This document shows positions 1 through 11,714 of a stretch of 64,000 nt of DNA, piece after piece (within the stretch, counting starts at the first letter, position 1; each line of letters begins with the position of its first letter). The notes under the pieces were generated by a model that was not told where the DNA came from, ran no database searches, and worked only from the letters and a program-made list of their open reading frames with translations. Location of the stretch: assembly GCA_029891345.1 (NCBI GenBank), contig CM056994.1, positions 62,729,251-62,793,250 of the forward strand. The letters are read 5' to 3'. The position numbers were made by a program, and so were the translations under genes. The stretch is from Dryococelus australis (taxonomy: Eukaryota > Arthropoda > Insecta > Phasmatodea > Phasmatidae).

Positions 1-99
1 TGTCTACTGCTTCAGTGATGTCCACATCACGCAGCACAACAAGGAAGGTTGGACCTGTGCCTACAATTAATTTTAGGAAATCCTTCTTTGCCAGTTCAG

Positions 100-612
100 A
101 ACTGGTATGTATCATATGTAATCAGGGTCATGACATTTATAAATGTCCTGTGTTTGAGTCACACACTTCCTGAGAGGCGAGATGTGGTGCTGCACAAATA
201 CTGTCTGTGTTTCAATTCCCTAAAATCACATTGTGTTAATGTGTGTGCTTCAAAACTTTCAGGCGCATATTGCAATAAATGCCACCAAACATTAATTCAT
301 CCTGATTCCACATCAGATGTCAACAAGGCTAAACAAGTGCCAACAAAATCAGTTGAGATGGAAAATATTGATAGCTTAGCAGGACATACCAATACATGTG
401 AGGAATCTATGCAAGCAGTCTCACTTACTAGTTCCAGTATTAGTGCTGCCACTGTTATTCTAAGTACAGCAGTTGTGAGAGTGAAGGATGCCTGTGGTAC
501 TCTCCAGAGGGCTCGTGTTGTACTCAATACCGGATCACAAGCTTCCTTCATATCTGAGGAATGTGTGAAGAGATTGGGTTTTTCATCAGAGAAGGTCACA
601 TGTACCAATTAG
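100..612 (+). pseudogene. BEL/Pao gag zinc-knuckle and protease remnant
   Basis: The first half carries Cys/His-rich sequence spread over two frames. A segment around 200-300 reads CLCFN-LKS-C, a further Cys pair and -LIHPDS, which is the usual zinc-knuckle region at the end of Pao gag. The second half holds the retropepsin-like motif VVLNTGSQASFI near 515-550, followed by EECVKRLGF. In active Pao proteases the motif starts with D-T/S-G; here the catalytic Asp reads as Asn, so the enzyme would be dead. The frame stops at 612 before the reverse transcriptase. The N-terminal part of this open frame (49-200) is probably out of frame. Confidence 0.8.
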
Positions 613-779
613 TGGCCTAGGCCAGTCAGTCGTAGCCAATAAAAGTGCAGTAACTTGTGTGCTAAAATCGTTCCGTCATGAGTGTTTCCAGGTAATCGTA
701 GATACATTAATCCTGAATAACATAACCTCAAATTTTCCATCTGTTGCATTGCCTTAACATGTACAATCCCATAACGAGA

Positions 780-2200
780 GTTTAGGTCTTGCTGACCCAG
801 GCTTCCATACTCCATGGCCCTTTGACATTCTGTTGGGAGCTGATGTTTTGTCCTGAGATTTTTCATGGTGGGCGGTATCCAGGCGCTACCGATTATCCAG
901 GAGCTTTTCACAATAAATTTGGTTGGATCTTAATTGGAAGATTGAGCGAGGAAGCCACTAGTAACCCAAATGGCCTTGTTTCACTATTTGTTACTTCACC
1001 AAACCTCTCAGATGAGCTGCAACGATTCTGGGAACATGAAGAGTTGCTGACAACCAAACATACTGATCCTGAAGGTGACCTCTGTGAAGCTCATTTCAAA
1101 GACCTACACAGGTAGTCCAGATGGACGATACATGGTAAGATTACCCTACGAAGATGTTGAACCCAACCTGGGTGTGTCCTGCCTGCAAGCTGAAAAAAGA
1201 CTGTCATCTTGAAAATCGTCTGGCACATCAGCCACAACTGAAAGCTAAGTATTATAATTTTCTGAAGGAATATGAATCTCTTGGTCACATGCATCTTCTG
1301 AGTGAAGCTCAGATGCACCAGGCTTGGTACTACATTCCTCACCCCTGTGTCCGCAAACAAACCAGCTCAAAAACTAAATTGCGTGTGGGGTTTTATGCAT
1401 CTGCAATAACATCAACAAATCAGTCTTTAAACGATGTAATTTTCAAAGAAACTAAAATGCAAAAGGATGTAATTGAAATCATCACCCAGTCCCGTATACA
1501 TCCCATTGTGATGACAGACATTTGCAAAATGTACCGGCAGATTTGCATGCATCAAGACGATTGGCCATACCAGGTAATCTTGTGGCGCGAGTGTTATGAT
1601 CAACCTATTCAAGAGTATCAGTTGGACACTGTTACATATGGTGTATCTTCAGCCCCTTCTTAGCTATGAGGGCCCTGCATCAACTAGCTATTGATGAGCA
1701 AACTAGCTATTTTAATGCAACAAGGGTGCTAAGGGAAGATGTCTTTGTGGATGATGTGATTACAGGTGCATCATCAATGACAGCTGCTCTCACACTCCAG
1801 GAAGAGTTGATAGTGCTACTCAAAAGAGGTGATTTTGAGCTACGGAAATGGGCCAGCAATCATCCTCCAGTGCTAGATGCCATTCCAGATGACCACAGAG
1901 TGTGGCCTCTAACAATCAAATATAATGGGGATGAAGTCATAAAAATTATGGGACTACAATGGCAGTCCAAGGGAGATGTGTTCTCATATCGTACTCACAG
2001 TGCCAGTTCTAATAATATTACTAAACGTATGATGATGTCTGATATAGCTAAGATGTATGACACATTAGGTTGGTTTGGCCCAGTTGCCTTCAAGGCTAAA
2101 CTGTTTCTGCAGAATCTATTGCTTCTTGGAATTGATTGGGATGAACCTCCACCACATGATATCAAAGATAAGTGGCTCATATTCATTGCGCAACTTTACA
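780..2200 (+). pseudogene. BEL/Pao reverse transcriptase remnant
   Basis: A linker containing ILHGGRYPGATDYPGAF-like and FGWILIGRLS segments (about 790-960) is typical of the Pao protease-RT junction. It is followed by RT sequence in at least three frames: DELQRFWE near 1010, RLAHQPQLKAKYY near 1215, and VMTDICKMYRQICMH near 1510. The catalytic palm motif is DVFVDDVITGAS near 1735-1770 and retains both Asp residues of the xxDD box. FELRKWASN, a Pao-type RT hallmark, follows near 1830-1860. A stop at about 1661 and frameshifts near 610-790 and 1110-1190 inactivate it. Confidence 0.88.
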
Positions 2201-2229
2201 GTTTACACAAAGTTGATATTCCTCGTCTA

Positions 2230-2870
2230 GTGACACAAGTTGAGGGTGCAGTGTACCAAATTCATGGATTTTGGTATGCATCAGCCCAAGATCATGCAGC
2301 AGTTGTATACCTGCGGAATGCAAATCAGTCCAAACTTGTGGTCCAATTACCGTGTCGCACCATTGAAAACTGTAAGTCTCCCTTGCCTAGAGCTGCTGGA
2401 TGCTCATTTGCTTGTGAAACTCATCAACTTAATCATACCCATTTCGTCAAAAAGGATAATTGTTGAGAAGGTGGTAGCGTGGTGGGATTTAACAACCGTC
2501 ACTGCATGGATCCATACTGAACTGTATTGTCTCAAGACTTTTATCGCAAATAGAGTATCTCAGATACAGGAAAGCAAAGTAGTGCGTCAGTGGCAACATG
2601 TATCATCGTAAGACAACTCCGCAGACTGTGCAACCAAGAGAAATGATGCCAAATCAGCTCGTCAGTCATGACCTTTGGTGGAGTGGTCTATCATGGTTTG
2701 TTGAATCAGAAGACGCCTGGCCAGGTGGTTGCTCCGAATCTAGTTCCCTAGAGTATCAAGAAGAATTAAAGCTTTCAAGCGTAACAGCCCTAGCTGTGCA
2801 GACCACGATTTTCATCTCAGAGTGGATAGAGAGACCTTATCACAGCTGCAATAAGTATTAGAGTTTGTGC
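2230..2870 (+). pseudogene. BEL/Pao RNase H and connection remnant
   Basis: Two overlapping frames carry the expected blocks. One reads YQIHGFWYASAQDHAAVVYL near 2255-2315. The other frame has APLKTVSLPCLELLDAHLLV near 2360-2410, the Pao form of the RNase H connection. TVTAWIHTE, near 2500, corresponds to the usual D-S/T-TVLAWI motif, and ANRVSQIQE follows near 2550. NQLVSHDLWW near 2655 is the standard lead into the integrase N-terminus. Multiple frame changes show it is not functional. Confidence 0.78.
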
Positions 2871-3099
2871 GCTTCATTTCAAATGTCAGGCATCCATCAA
2901 GCCACTGCTGTGACCGTCTGACATCAGCAGAGCTCCCATCAGCAGAAGTTTGTTGTGTACACTAAGTGCAACAAGATGTTTTCAAGATGGAGATAGACCA
3001 GTTGTACAAGGGAAGGGAATGTTCACCACAGGTCAGAAACCTCAACCCTTTCCTCAATCCCGAAGGCCTAATTAGAGTGGACAATTACAAAACTCAAGG

Positions 3100-4295
3100 T
3101 TGTCATTCAATGAAAAACATTCAATCCTGTTACCCAAGAAGTGTCACCTCACTAATCTGGTCATAGATTACTATCATGCCTGGTCCCTACATTCAGGTGT
3201 CAGCACTGTGCATTCTGTCATCAGGCACAAGTATTGAATTTCGGAAGGCAAAGGCATGATACGATCAATAATTTCAAAATGTTGGAGGTGCTTACATTTT
3301 AAGAACTCACCTGTTGAGCCGATAATGGGCAGTTTGTCAACCAGCAGGGTTCAGAGCACAATGGCATTCCAGATTGTGGGAGTGGATTATTTAGGTCCAT
3401 TTCATATAAAATAATCTCATCTTCAGAATGCACGTGTATTGAAGGCATACCTATGTTTGATTGTATGTTTTGTTACAAAGGCCAAAGGCTGTGCATTTGG
3501 AGGTCATCTTTGCACTGACTACAACCAGATTCCTGAATACCTTTTATTGTTTCACTGCTCGTAGAAGATTATGTACAGATGTTTATAGTGATTGTGGCAC
3601 GAACTTTTGTTGGTGCTCACAAGCACTTTACTTAATTGGAAACATACTTGAGAGATAAATCCAATTCAACCAAAGTAGCAAGTAGTCTGGCAGAAAACTG
3701 TATCCAGTGGCACTTAATCCACCGTCGGCCCCTCATTTTGGTAGGCTTCAGGAGGCCAGCATCAAATCAGCAAAGGGTCATGTAAAACATGTAATAGGGC
3801 AGCAATTATTGAACTTTGAGGAATTGACCACACTGCTCAAGTAGAGGCAGTGTTGAATTCAAGACCATTATGTGCTCTTTCCACAGATCCTAATGACCTG
3901 AGTGCCTTGACTCTAGGACATTTTCTCATTGGCTGTGCATTACTAGCTCCACCAGCTACTGACTTAACAGAATTGCCTACAAAGCGCCTCGACAGGTGGC
4001 AGCTACTACAACAATCTACACAGCATTTCTGGCAATGATGGTCTCCAACAAAGACGTAAATGGTCTAAGAAAGGGTCTACAGTAAAGGTAGGAGACCTGG
4101 TATTGGTACGAAAGACCACCTTCCTCCACTTCAGTGGCAGCTTGGTCACATTGACACACTTCATCAAGGCAAAAATGGGGTTAGTCGTGAGGCAAGTATC
4201 AAGACTTGCCAGGGAGGAATCAAGAAGGCAGTTGTGAGGCTGTGCCCCCATCCCACTCAGTAACTTCTTCCTCAGTATTGTACATAGTGTAAACA
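3100..4295 (+). pseudogene. BEL/Pao integrase remnant
   Basis: The zinc-binding N-terminal part is visible as LVIDYYHAWSLHSGVST near 3155-3205 and CWRCLHFKNSP near 3280-3310. The DDE core has VGVDYLGPFH (first Asp, near 3380), TKAVHLEVI near 3475-3510, and VYSDCGTNF (second Asp, near 3580-3610), where the usual SDNG reads SDCG. The third acidic residue lies in APHFGRLQEAS near 3725-3760. The C-terminal end has LNSRPL, DPNDLSALTLGHFLIG and, in another frame, GDLVLVRKT near 4090-4120. Stops and frameshifts occur between every block. Confidence 0.85.
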
Positions 4296-4339
4296 AATTT
4301 GGTCAATTCTTAAATTTGTACCAAATTTGGTGAGCAGAA

Positions 4340-5140
4340 TGTTGGGATGTCAGTTTTATCCGAGTTGGTAGCGGTCATGATGGCGTCAAGGGCAGCGTGC
4401 TTGTGTCTGCCATGTTAGTACCTTGCTTACTCTGGTCGGAAATGGTTGCGTTCTGTCGTCCGAATCGGAAAAATAGGGTGTTCGGGATATTGCAAATGCT
4501 ATATCGACTAAGTGTGGACTATCTTTGACATTTGCGCCAGCTGTTTCATGCATTGGTGCTGTGAAATCCAATTGATGAGTTTGTGAGAAGACTTGTACAT
4601 GCATCAGGTGTGTAACGACCTGTGAACATCAAGTGAGTCAAAACAATATTCATTTTGAAACCCCTCCAATGCAGGAGTTAGCAGCATTGGAAAGTGCACG
4701 AGAAGTAGACATCATAAACTTGACCGGATTTTTTACTGGGAGTGGGGTGGGCTTTCTTTTTAGACAATTCTACGATAGCCTGTTGTGCACATGGGGGTGT
4801 GATAGAAGGTGCTGGCCTAGTTAGTATATGACTATGTGCATAGTTTGGCATTAGTTCCAAATGGCAGACCACACGATTTGAGGCTGGATGGGAAGTTGTC
4901 GGCAGACCCCAGCACTCAGAAGGGTGCAACAGTCATGTGGACCACCACTCCATAGAGACGGGACTCCCAATAGATGTGGATGGAATACAGTGTCTGCACT
5001 TGTCTGCTCCTGCAAGAACGTGTAAGGTACTTTGGAAAAAACAGGACATAGCATGAAGTAAGGTGCTGAAGATTAGTGACTGTGAGTGATAACCAACTCT
5101 GTTCTGTTTATTTCTAAGACAGTAAACACAATAACCAACA
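4340..5140 (+). repeat. Probable 3' LTR of the BEL/Pao element
   Basis: It begins TGTTGGGATGTC just after the integrase and ends ATAACCAACA, giving matched TGTTGG/CCAACA ends. Length is 801 bp. The other LTR is outside the window, so identity cannot be measured. The right edge abuts the end of LTR family A copy 1 with no base between them. Confidence 0.6.
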
Positions 5141-5745
5141 TGTACCCCGACTAGGGCCTGAAGTGCTATCCTAGAATGCCAACCGGAGTGTGATGCCTAG
5201 ACGCACTAGACATGGAGGTGCAGATGAGGGTAACCCCAGTAAAGCAGAACTTAACTTGTGTCCATTAGATGTGTGGCTAGAGAGGTAGCCAAGAAGCGCA
5301 GCAGGCTTCGGTGAGGAGCTGGGAATCATGGCGGTCCAGTGTGAAGCGAAAAGAGATGACTAGTGATGAGCCAAGGCTTGCTGCATTAATGCGCTGCCAG
5401 GCAGTATGACGTTCTATGTCAGAGTTGCGAGAGTCAGCCTCGAAACATGGGACTGTGTGTCCCTTATACAGCGAAACATAGGGACAGTGCAAGATGTAGC
5501 AGAAGAGGAAAAGAGAGAAGCACAAGTATGGCAGAATTAGCTGAAGGCTGGTGGCGCACTTCTTTGCAGCCAGGGCTGGAGGGGTAAGCAGGCCCAAAGC
5601 ATGGTGCTGGTTGCAGGTTGACAAGAGGCATCAGCTGGTCCGCTGCAACCCTAGCGTAGCTCTGTGGTGTGTACTGCTAACGGCTGTTCTTGGCGAGGGC
5701 CGTGACTGTGGCGATACTAGAGCACATGACGCCTGTGGCGTGTCA
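5141..5745 (-). repeat. LTR family A, copy 1 (minus orientation)
   Basis: On the minus strand it begins TGACACGCC and ends CGGGGTACA. It matches copy 2 (16920-17665, plus) in several blocks: the 3' end around CCTAG-ATGCCAACCGG, the block CACCGAAGCCTG-TGCGCTTCT, and TTTCGAGGCTG. A TATA-like TGTATAAGGG lies at 5461-5470. It is about 140 bp shorter than copy 2. No clear target duplication was seen, and no internal retrotransposon region is attached, so it may be a solo LTR. Confidence 0.6.
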
Positions 5746-6061
5746 ATATAATTATTTGTGAGCTCAAAACAGAAACCATGCGTAAGGTCAAGTGATAGGC
5801 CAAAATTACTGCATTTCGTGCATAGAGCGCAGTATGATTTTTGCAACAGTTCCAGAGAGCACATTTTTAAAAATAAAATTGCACCAAAAATTAGTTGCGC
5901 CTTGTTAGTAAGAATGTATGTAACAAATTTTTCTATCTTTACATTAATATGTGATATGTTTGGAAAATACATTAAGTAACTTGCGGTGCTAGAAGCCAAA
6001 ACATTGTGGCGTACTGTACGATAACTGTAAACTACAGTCGTTAAAAGATAAACATTAACTG

Positions 6062-6190
6062 CAATGGGCAGCAGGCTTCCTTTTTTTTGTTTCTTCGTTT
6101 CTTCTATGCAGTTGGGCGGCCTGCTTCCTTTCTTTTTTTTGCTTCTTTTATGCCGACTTCCCTTTTTTGCTTTTTTTACAATGACAAGCT
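6062..6190 (+). repeat. Pyrimidine-rich tandem-like repeat, related to sequence near 63.9 kb
   Basis: Two to three degenerate units begin with GCAGCAGGCTTCC, GGCGGCCTGCTTCC or a shorter form, each followed by a T-rich run with TTTGTTTCTTC-like sequence. The reverse complement of 63885-63930 has the same layout (GGCAGCCTG then a T-rich run then TTAGGCAG). Confidence 0.45.
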
Positions 6191-7782
6191 GTCTTTTTTT
6201 TGCATTACTGGAATGGGACACTTCTCTCAAAAAAAGTGTTGCCTCTTCCTTTCTCCTCCCCCTGATCATAGTTGACTATCCTGTGCATTACACGGAAACA
6301 AAGAAGGCTTGGAGGCGAGAAATGTAACAATCAGCAATATTTGCTGAATGGAGAGGAAACGTATACACGTGGAAGTTCTGCTTTTTGGCGAAAACGAGCT
6401 AAGTTGTCGTGGGATGAACATCACGCTCGTGGCTGCTGCTCGCTGGGAACTGCCCGTGACGTGAGGACCAGCGAAAGCAAGGTGCATCTGAGAGTGCGAT
6501 GGGACCATGGCAGCTTGGGTACTGCAACTATCCGCAACTCGTTGCATCCCCAGGTGGCAGATAGGGGATCCCTTTGGGATGGCTGGGAATATTGCAATAC
6601 CAGCCAGCCATTGTCATCGGCGTAGGAAATCTGGACATCTCAGTACGAGATGAAGTTCATCTGCTGGTGGTAGCCCAACAATCAAGGCAAGGAGGGGGAT
6701 CTCGAGGTGCTGAAAAATGCAGAGTGTGGCGATCCTCACTGCTAGATTCTACGGGCTGCCGACTGTGGATGCGTGATTAATTAATTGGAATGCATCAGAC
6801 CTTGGAAGCACCGCCGGTGTCAGCCTTCACTCCTGGGGTAACGGCTTCGCCACCACTGCTGGTAGGTCCCGAATGTCTCACGTTTTCCAGACCAACGGAC
6901 TATTTTGGAGGATGGGGAGGGTGTTGCTCCCGATAGCTTGTCACCCCCTTCACTCACGGATGTGATACTGGTATGGGCTGCGCAGAACAGCGAAGGTGGA
7001 GTAGGTGTCATGACTGAGCTGCCCGGTTTTCCGACACAATTGACGAGAAGCAGGGATGGTCCTGCATCCAGATGCTGCAGTGCTCGTTCACCTTCATGGC
7101 AGTATTAACAGTAGCTCAACATCAAGGGCGCCCACACTATCACTGGCATCGGAGCAGGGGCTGTTCTGTCCCCGACAATACACACCAGCTGTGCGCTCTC
7201 ATTTCACTTCATCCCTGATCAAACCAACACACGTCTTTCTTCCCGAACTAACAAATACCCTACTTTATCCAGCCCTAATCCAGTTAAAAGATATTATTTT
7301 TATCTTCCACGACGGTTGCATAGATTTTCCATGGCCCTCTCCGTTTTGCCTGGTTTACTATGCTCTTCCATCTTGACTTCTTTTTGCAACCATGGCACAA
7401 CCACCCTGAGAGACAGGATGCAAGCCTTGTGGATGGGGGAACGGGGTTGTGACCTACAACGTAACCTTAACACGAGGACTGAACAGTCACGTAGTTTCTG
7501 CGTGCAGTTCGGGTTACATTACTGATTGTTAATTTTTTTAAGGACACACTAAGTGAAAAACTGCAAGCAACTGTGTACTAATTAAACACCAATAATGCAC
7601 TGTTAGGAGAAATATTTACTTGGAAGTTATGTTAGAATTATTTAAAGTAAACAGTTTGCCACTGATTTTTTCCCCAATAAAATTAGTCACAGCTAATGGA
7701 AACAATACTTAGTATTGAATTTTTGGCGTATTTTACTGCACTCAAAATTTGAAAAAATAAATACATTTGTGAAAATGGTTAA

Positions 7783-7836
7783 AAATAATTGTAACACTTC
7801 AACAATATCAAATAATTGTAACACTTCAACAATATC
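7783..7836 (+). repeat. Perfect tandem duplication, 2 x 27 bp
   Basis: The unit starts AAATAATTGTAACACTTC and ends CAATATC; the two copies are identical and adjacent. Confidence 0.9.
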
Positions 7837-8435
7837 TACCAAAGTTTTTCTTTGTAAACAACACAATACAACCAATGGATCACAGTCACATTACTGGGGA
7901 AAAAAAAATCATTTCAGTTATCACAGTCACTCTCAGAGGACATATATTATGATGGACAGCTTACAACTCGCAGTGTAAGAAGCAAGTAAACTACCAGCAT
8001 TCATCATTACACATTTATTGCCCATGTATTGCCTAAGCACTGCCGTGAAGCAGTTGGAACAGGGACATAGATAAAAAAAAAAAAAGGGAGGTGTTAACAT
8101 CAATGGTTACGGGGGCGGGCTGAAGCGGAGGGATGAAGTGATGGGCTGGAGGGGTGAACATAAGGAGGCGCTGAGAAAGAGAGAATCAGAGAAAGAGAGA
8201 GAAGGGAGAGGAGTTATGCAAGAGCGAGATATGAGACAACAGTTCCGCTACACTTTCCTCTAAACATCTCCGGACAATTTCCAACTTCCCCTCCCCCTTC
8301 CTTAATTTTTTTTCCCATGCATATAGCACTCATCCCAGACATTTTTTCCTTTCTATTTTGGGAAAAAAAAAAAGGGTGCTCTACACACGAGTAAATAGTA
8401 AATACTGTATTTAAAAGGGACAGAAATTCAAATAC

Positions 8436-9200
8436 TCACAGTCTATTACTTCTCAAGTGGCAGACACACAAAGGAGGACACATTTTCACCCGGTAGAGTA
8501 GAACTGAACTTGAGCAGTGCAAGTCATCATGGTTCTGGCTAAGGCGACCAAGCGGACGTCTTCGGGTGTCGACATCTCGGTGGGTGGTTACTCTCATTGG
8601 CAGTCCCAAAGACAACGGAGGGACAACGGAGGGTTCACCCGAGGATGAGCTGGCTAGTGCTAGTGTTGACTGCGTTGATCGCTCTTCACTGGAGGGCAAA
8701 AAGGAACAATGAGATGAACTGATCCCAATGTCTGTGTTTGTTTCCCACACCGAGGCAAAGGCTCTTCAACTCCTGATTCCTCCGCAAAGTGGGGTTAGCT
8801 CGTGGATGGTAGGGAGGGGGGTTGTTCAGGTCTCCACACCCCAGTTTTAGCAGACCTTCCTCCATTGTTGGTCGATAAACTGGGTGCCATTTTCGGTGAG
8901 AAAGGCTTGTGAGTACCCCCAGTGTGGGAATAACTGTTTCGAACATTCGGAGGATATTCAGTGTTTCCTGGCTGGGTAGACGGAATGCTTCCACCCATCA
9001 AGAAAACTGGTCTGTGACCAACAAATACAGGTTCCCCTTGGTACTACGAGGATAAGGTCCAATCACATCAGTCGCCAGGTGAGTCCACTCTGGGATTGAT
9101 AGCCGTGGTTTTGTGGTTGGTGAGGGCACTGGATACGACTTTCTGCGGCAGCATGCCTCACAATTGGCGATGAACTAACGGACGGCCAATGGTTGGCTGG
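8436..9200 (-). pseudogene. Gypsy integrase remnant with lost catalytic residues
   Basis: Minus-strand translation in shifting frames gives a CEACCRRKSY-like zinc-finger end near 9150, then HLATDVIGPYPRST near 9050-9085 with the first catalytic Asp. VEAFRLPSQE follows near 8975. The second catalytic block reads FLTENGTQF near 8890, where active integrases have TDNG, so the Asp is replaced by Glu. The third reads YHPRANPTLRRNQELK near 8770-8815, where the family has NPTERRNQ, so the catalytic Glu is replaced by Leu. A stop interrupts QFS*WVEAF. The C-terminal part down to 8436 is open but weakly conserved. Confidence 0.85.
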
Positions 9201-9438
9201 TGCGGGGCCAGACGATGACCTCTCTGAGTTCATACTTTTGGGGTTGTTCCTGGATGAGTCGCTGCATATCTGGGTACTGCTGTTGAGGTGTACGTGATAT
9301 TTTTATCTACCAAGCAGCACCTGTAATAGTCAGATGTGGTCATCGGGGCTTCGGACAGGGGCTGGAGGAGGTGTCATCTTCTCCCATTCTTCCTCTTCCT
9401 TCGGTTCCCTATCAAGGTCCGGCTAGTGTGACAGTGCA

Positions 9439-9675
9439 TCAAGTAGATAGATCAATACATTTGTTCGGGCAGTGTTGTACCTCGAAATCAAATTCCATGA
9501 GAAACATTTCCCACCACCTGAGTTTAGTCTTGGTGTTGTTGGATTCACGCAGCCATTCGATGGCTTTGCTGTATGTTCGTAGTATGAAATGATTGCCGTC
9601 CAAGTGATACTGGTACTTTAATAATGCCCAGATCATGGCAAGGCACTCCCTTTCAATTCTGTGGGAATGACGCAC
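9439..9675 (-). pseudogene. Gypsy RNase H remnant
   Basis: The 79-residue open stretch contains RIERECLAMIWALLKYQYHL and HFILRTYSKAIEWLRES, then WEMFLMEFDFEVQHCPNKCI. These are the standard Ty3/Gypsy RNase H blocks, where LRTD-N/H-AL is usual. Here the Asp of that block reads as Tyr (LRTYSKAIEW), removing a catalytic residue. The segment sits between RT and integrase as expected. Confidence 0.85.
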
Positions 9676-9937
9676 TGTTTTGTTCAGTCACGTACTGGCA
9701 TATGCGATTACCTGCGGCTGACCAGACGGGTTTCTTGATACAGATTGGTGCCCAGTCCGTCCTGGCATGCATCCACTATAAGATAAGTGGGTTCTCCCCT
9801 ATGGTTGGTGGAGTTGTGCTATGGTGGTGGAGCTTGACTTGAGCACTAGGAAGGCGTTGTGATGTTCGTCTGTCCATCGCCCACGTATTTCTCTACGAGG
9901 TGAAGAGGAGCCATCTGGAAAGCGATGAGTCGCATTA

Positions 9938-11014
9938 CTAGCTGCATAGGCAGAGGAAGCTACAAAACTGCTTCTTATTGGTGGATTCCTCTGCCTCTTG
10001 GAAAGTTCTTATCAAGTTGGTTTGTGGACAATTACCTTCGGGTGTGACAACATGGTCGAGGTAATCTATGGATGTCTTGCCAAAATGGCTCTTGGACAAC
10101 TTGCAGGTAAGGCCTTGTAAATCTAGCCTCTCCAAGACTCGCTGGAGGTGGTAGCAGAGCTCATCCCACATTTTAGAGTATATGATGATGATATCGAAAT
10201 ACGCAAAACAAAATTGCCCTACAAACCAGTCAGCATCTCGCCCAAAATGAACCTCTGGAAGGTGGCTGTGCCATTCTTCAGCCCAAATGACATCACTTCG
10301 AATAGAAGTGTTTTGCCTTCCGGAATTGTGAATGCTGTATACTTCCGGCTGTATTTGCCGGTACCCTGACTGCGATTTGCCAGTACCCTGACTGCATGTC
10401 AAGAGTAATGAATATCAAAGCTTCCCTATGTCTCAGAGAATTGTTCAGATTTATGGCAGGAGGAGCGGTACGGTTATGTAGTTGAGGTTTTTGTAATTGA
10501 TGCAAAACCGTAACTGCCCAACCTTCTTCGGAACGAGGACAACACTTGAGTTTTATGGTGAGTTGGACAGTTCCACAATCCCCTGCTCCATCTCCTGAAC
10601 ACGTGACACAATTAAGTATCACCTCCTGGTGGACGCACTGTAACAGTCTTTTGTATATGGGAACATTTGAAGTTGGCCGTGCTACATGTTGGATGCTAAG
10701 CGTGGTTATCAAGTATTTGCCGGAGTGTGGCAAACTTTTGTGCATCTAGTTAGTGGTGTATATCGTTGGGGTTTATGAGAAATGTTCTGATCCCCGATAA
10801 ACATGTGCCTTTTTCCATTGTCCATCACACACTGTTGCTGGCTTATCACGGCTTCTGTGATGTCTGGAGACACTACGAATTCAGCTGTTGTGTGTGATAG
10901 TACGCCCATGTTTAAAGTCATTAGAACATCAACCTTCAGGGTCTGATCGTGCAGTGCCATTCTAACAAGGTGAGTTTGTGGGCAGAGTGATACCCTTAGT
11001 TCCAAGGTTATCAC
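9938..11014 (-). pseudogene. Gypsy protease-RT remnant
   Basis: On the minus strand, 10709-11014 looks like the protease-to-RT linker. PPAINLNNSLRHREAL and FITLDMQSGYWQIAV (near 10400-10460) are the RT finger/palm entry with the first catalytic Asp. The palm motif at about 10165-10200 reads FCFAYFDIIIIYSK; active enzymes have YxDD here, so the second Asp is lost. LERLDLQGLTCKLSKSHFGK and YLDHVVTPEGN then complete the thumb. Frameshifts separate the blocks. Confidence 0.85.
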
Positions 11015-11224
11015 ATCACTTTGGACAAACTTGCCTGTGGCTGCGGAATCAAGTAGAGATAAGTATTTTCTCTCATTTATCTCTACTTCTCTTCACAGAA
11101 TTTGGTTTGTTTGTGGAGGTGAATGGGCCCTTGGTTACAGGTGGTAGATATTCGGCTTGCATCCCGGCTGTGATGTTTCCCAACTGGTTGGGTCCCTTAA
11201 TCTCAGTCATGCACGGCAGTGCAT

Positions 11225-11714
11225 CTAGAGCTCACATGTTCCTCTCTTCGCCCGCTCGTCACAGATTTGACTGCCTGACAGTGGGCGATCCTTGTGAAAA
11301 TACTGGCCAAGGCAGAACCAACACTGTGGAAGCACGTTGTTGAGGGGATGGGTGTGAGAAAGTCTTGACCTTGCACTCCGGTGATTTACCTCAATCGTTG
11401 TTCTTACCAGTATGCGACTTTCTAGCAAAGACTACGCCTTGTTATTCCCCTCAATTTCTTTCACCCTTTCCAAGAGCTGGTCAACAGTGAGCGGTCTTGG
11501 ACACTGCAAGAGGTTACGTAGCTTTGACAGAAGCACGACTGCTATGTGGCGCACATAGCTCTCCTTGCTTTCGTCTGAGTATTCTTCTATACATCTGCAC
11601 CTTGTGACGTATAAGGATCTCTGCTTCTTTATTGGCTTGGGTCCAGCTGTGAAATTTCGTGGTTTGGCGCGCAAATGACATCCTTGCCTGAGTTATGTGG
11701 AGAGGTGGGAACAC
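11225..11714 (-). pseudogene. Gypsy gag remnant (capsid end and zinc knuckle)
   Basis: The minus strand encodes EYSDESKESYVRHIAVVLLSK, then LTVDQLLERVKEIEGN, a pattern found at the C-terminal end of insect Ty3/Gypsy capsids. A second frame (11225-11428) has CWFCLGQYFHKDRPL, which fits a CCHC knuckle whose last Cys has become Arg. Sequence between 11.7 and 12.46 kb should be the rest of gag but no motif could be read. Confidence 0.7.

Larger units (their letters stand above)
1..5140 (+). mobile_element. Decayed BEL/Pao LTR retrotransposon, 3' part
   Basis: Coding debris of a BEL/Pao element runs in canonical order: zinc-knuckle end of gag, aspartic protease, reverse transcriptase, RNase H, integrase, then an LTR. 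The 5' LTR and most of gag lie outside the window. Several frameshifts and stops separate the domains, so no polyprotein can be made. The 3' boundary is set by an LTR that starts TGTTGG and ends CCAACA. Confidence 0.88.
5746..8435. other. No gene recognised; simple-sequence-rich interval
   Basis: Short open frames on both strands show no recognisable motif. Notable parts are a pyrimidine-rich repeat (6062-6190), a moderately GC-rich stretch (6.4-7.5 kb) without convincing coding structure, AT-rich DNA (7.5-8.05 kb), a GA-rich tract (8160-8215) and a pyrimidine tract (8281-8303). Confidence 0.5.
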
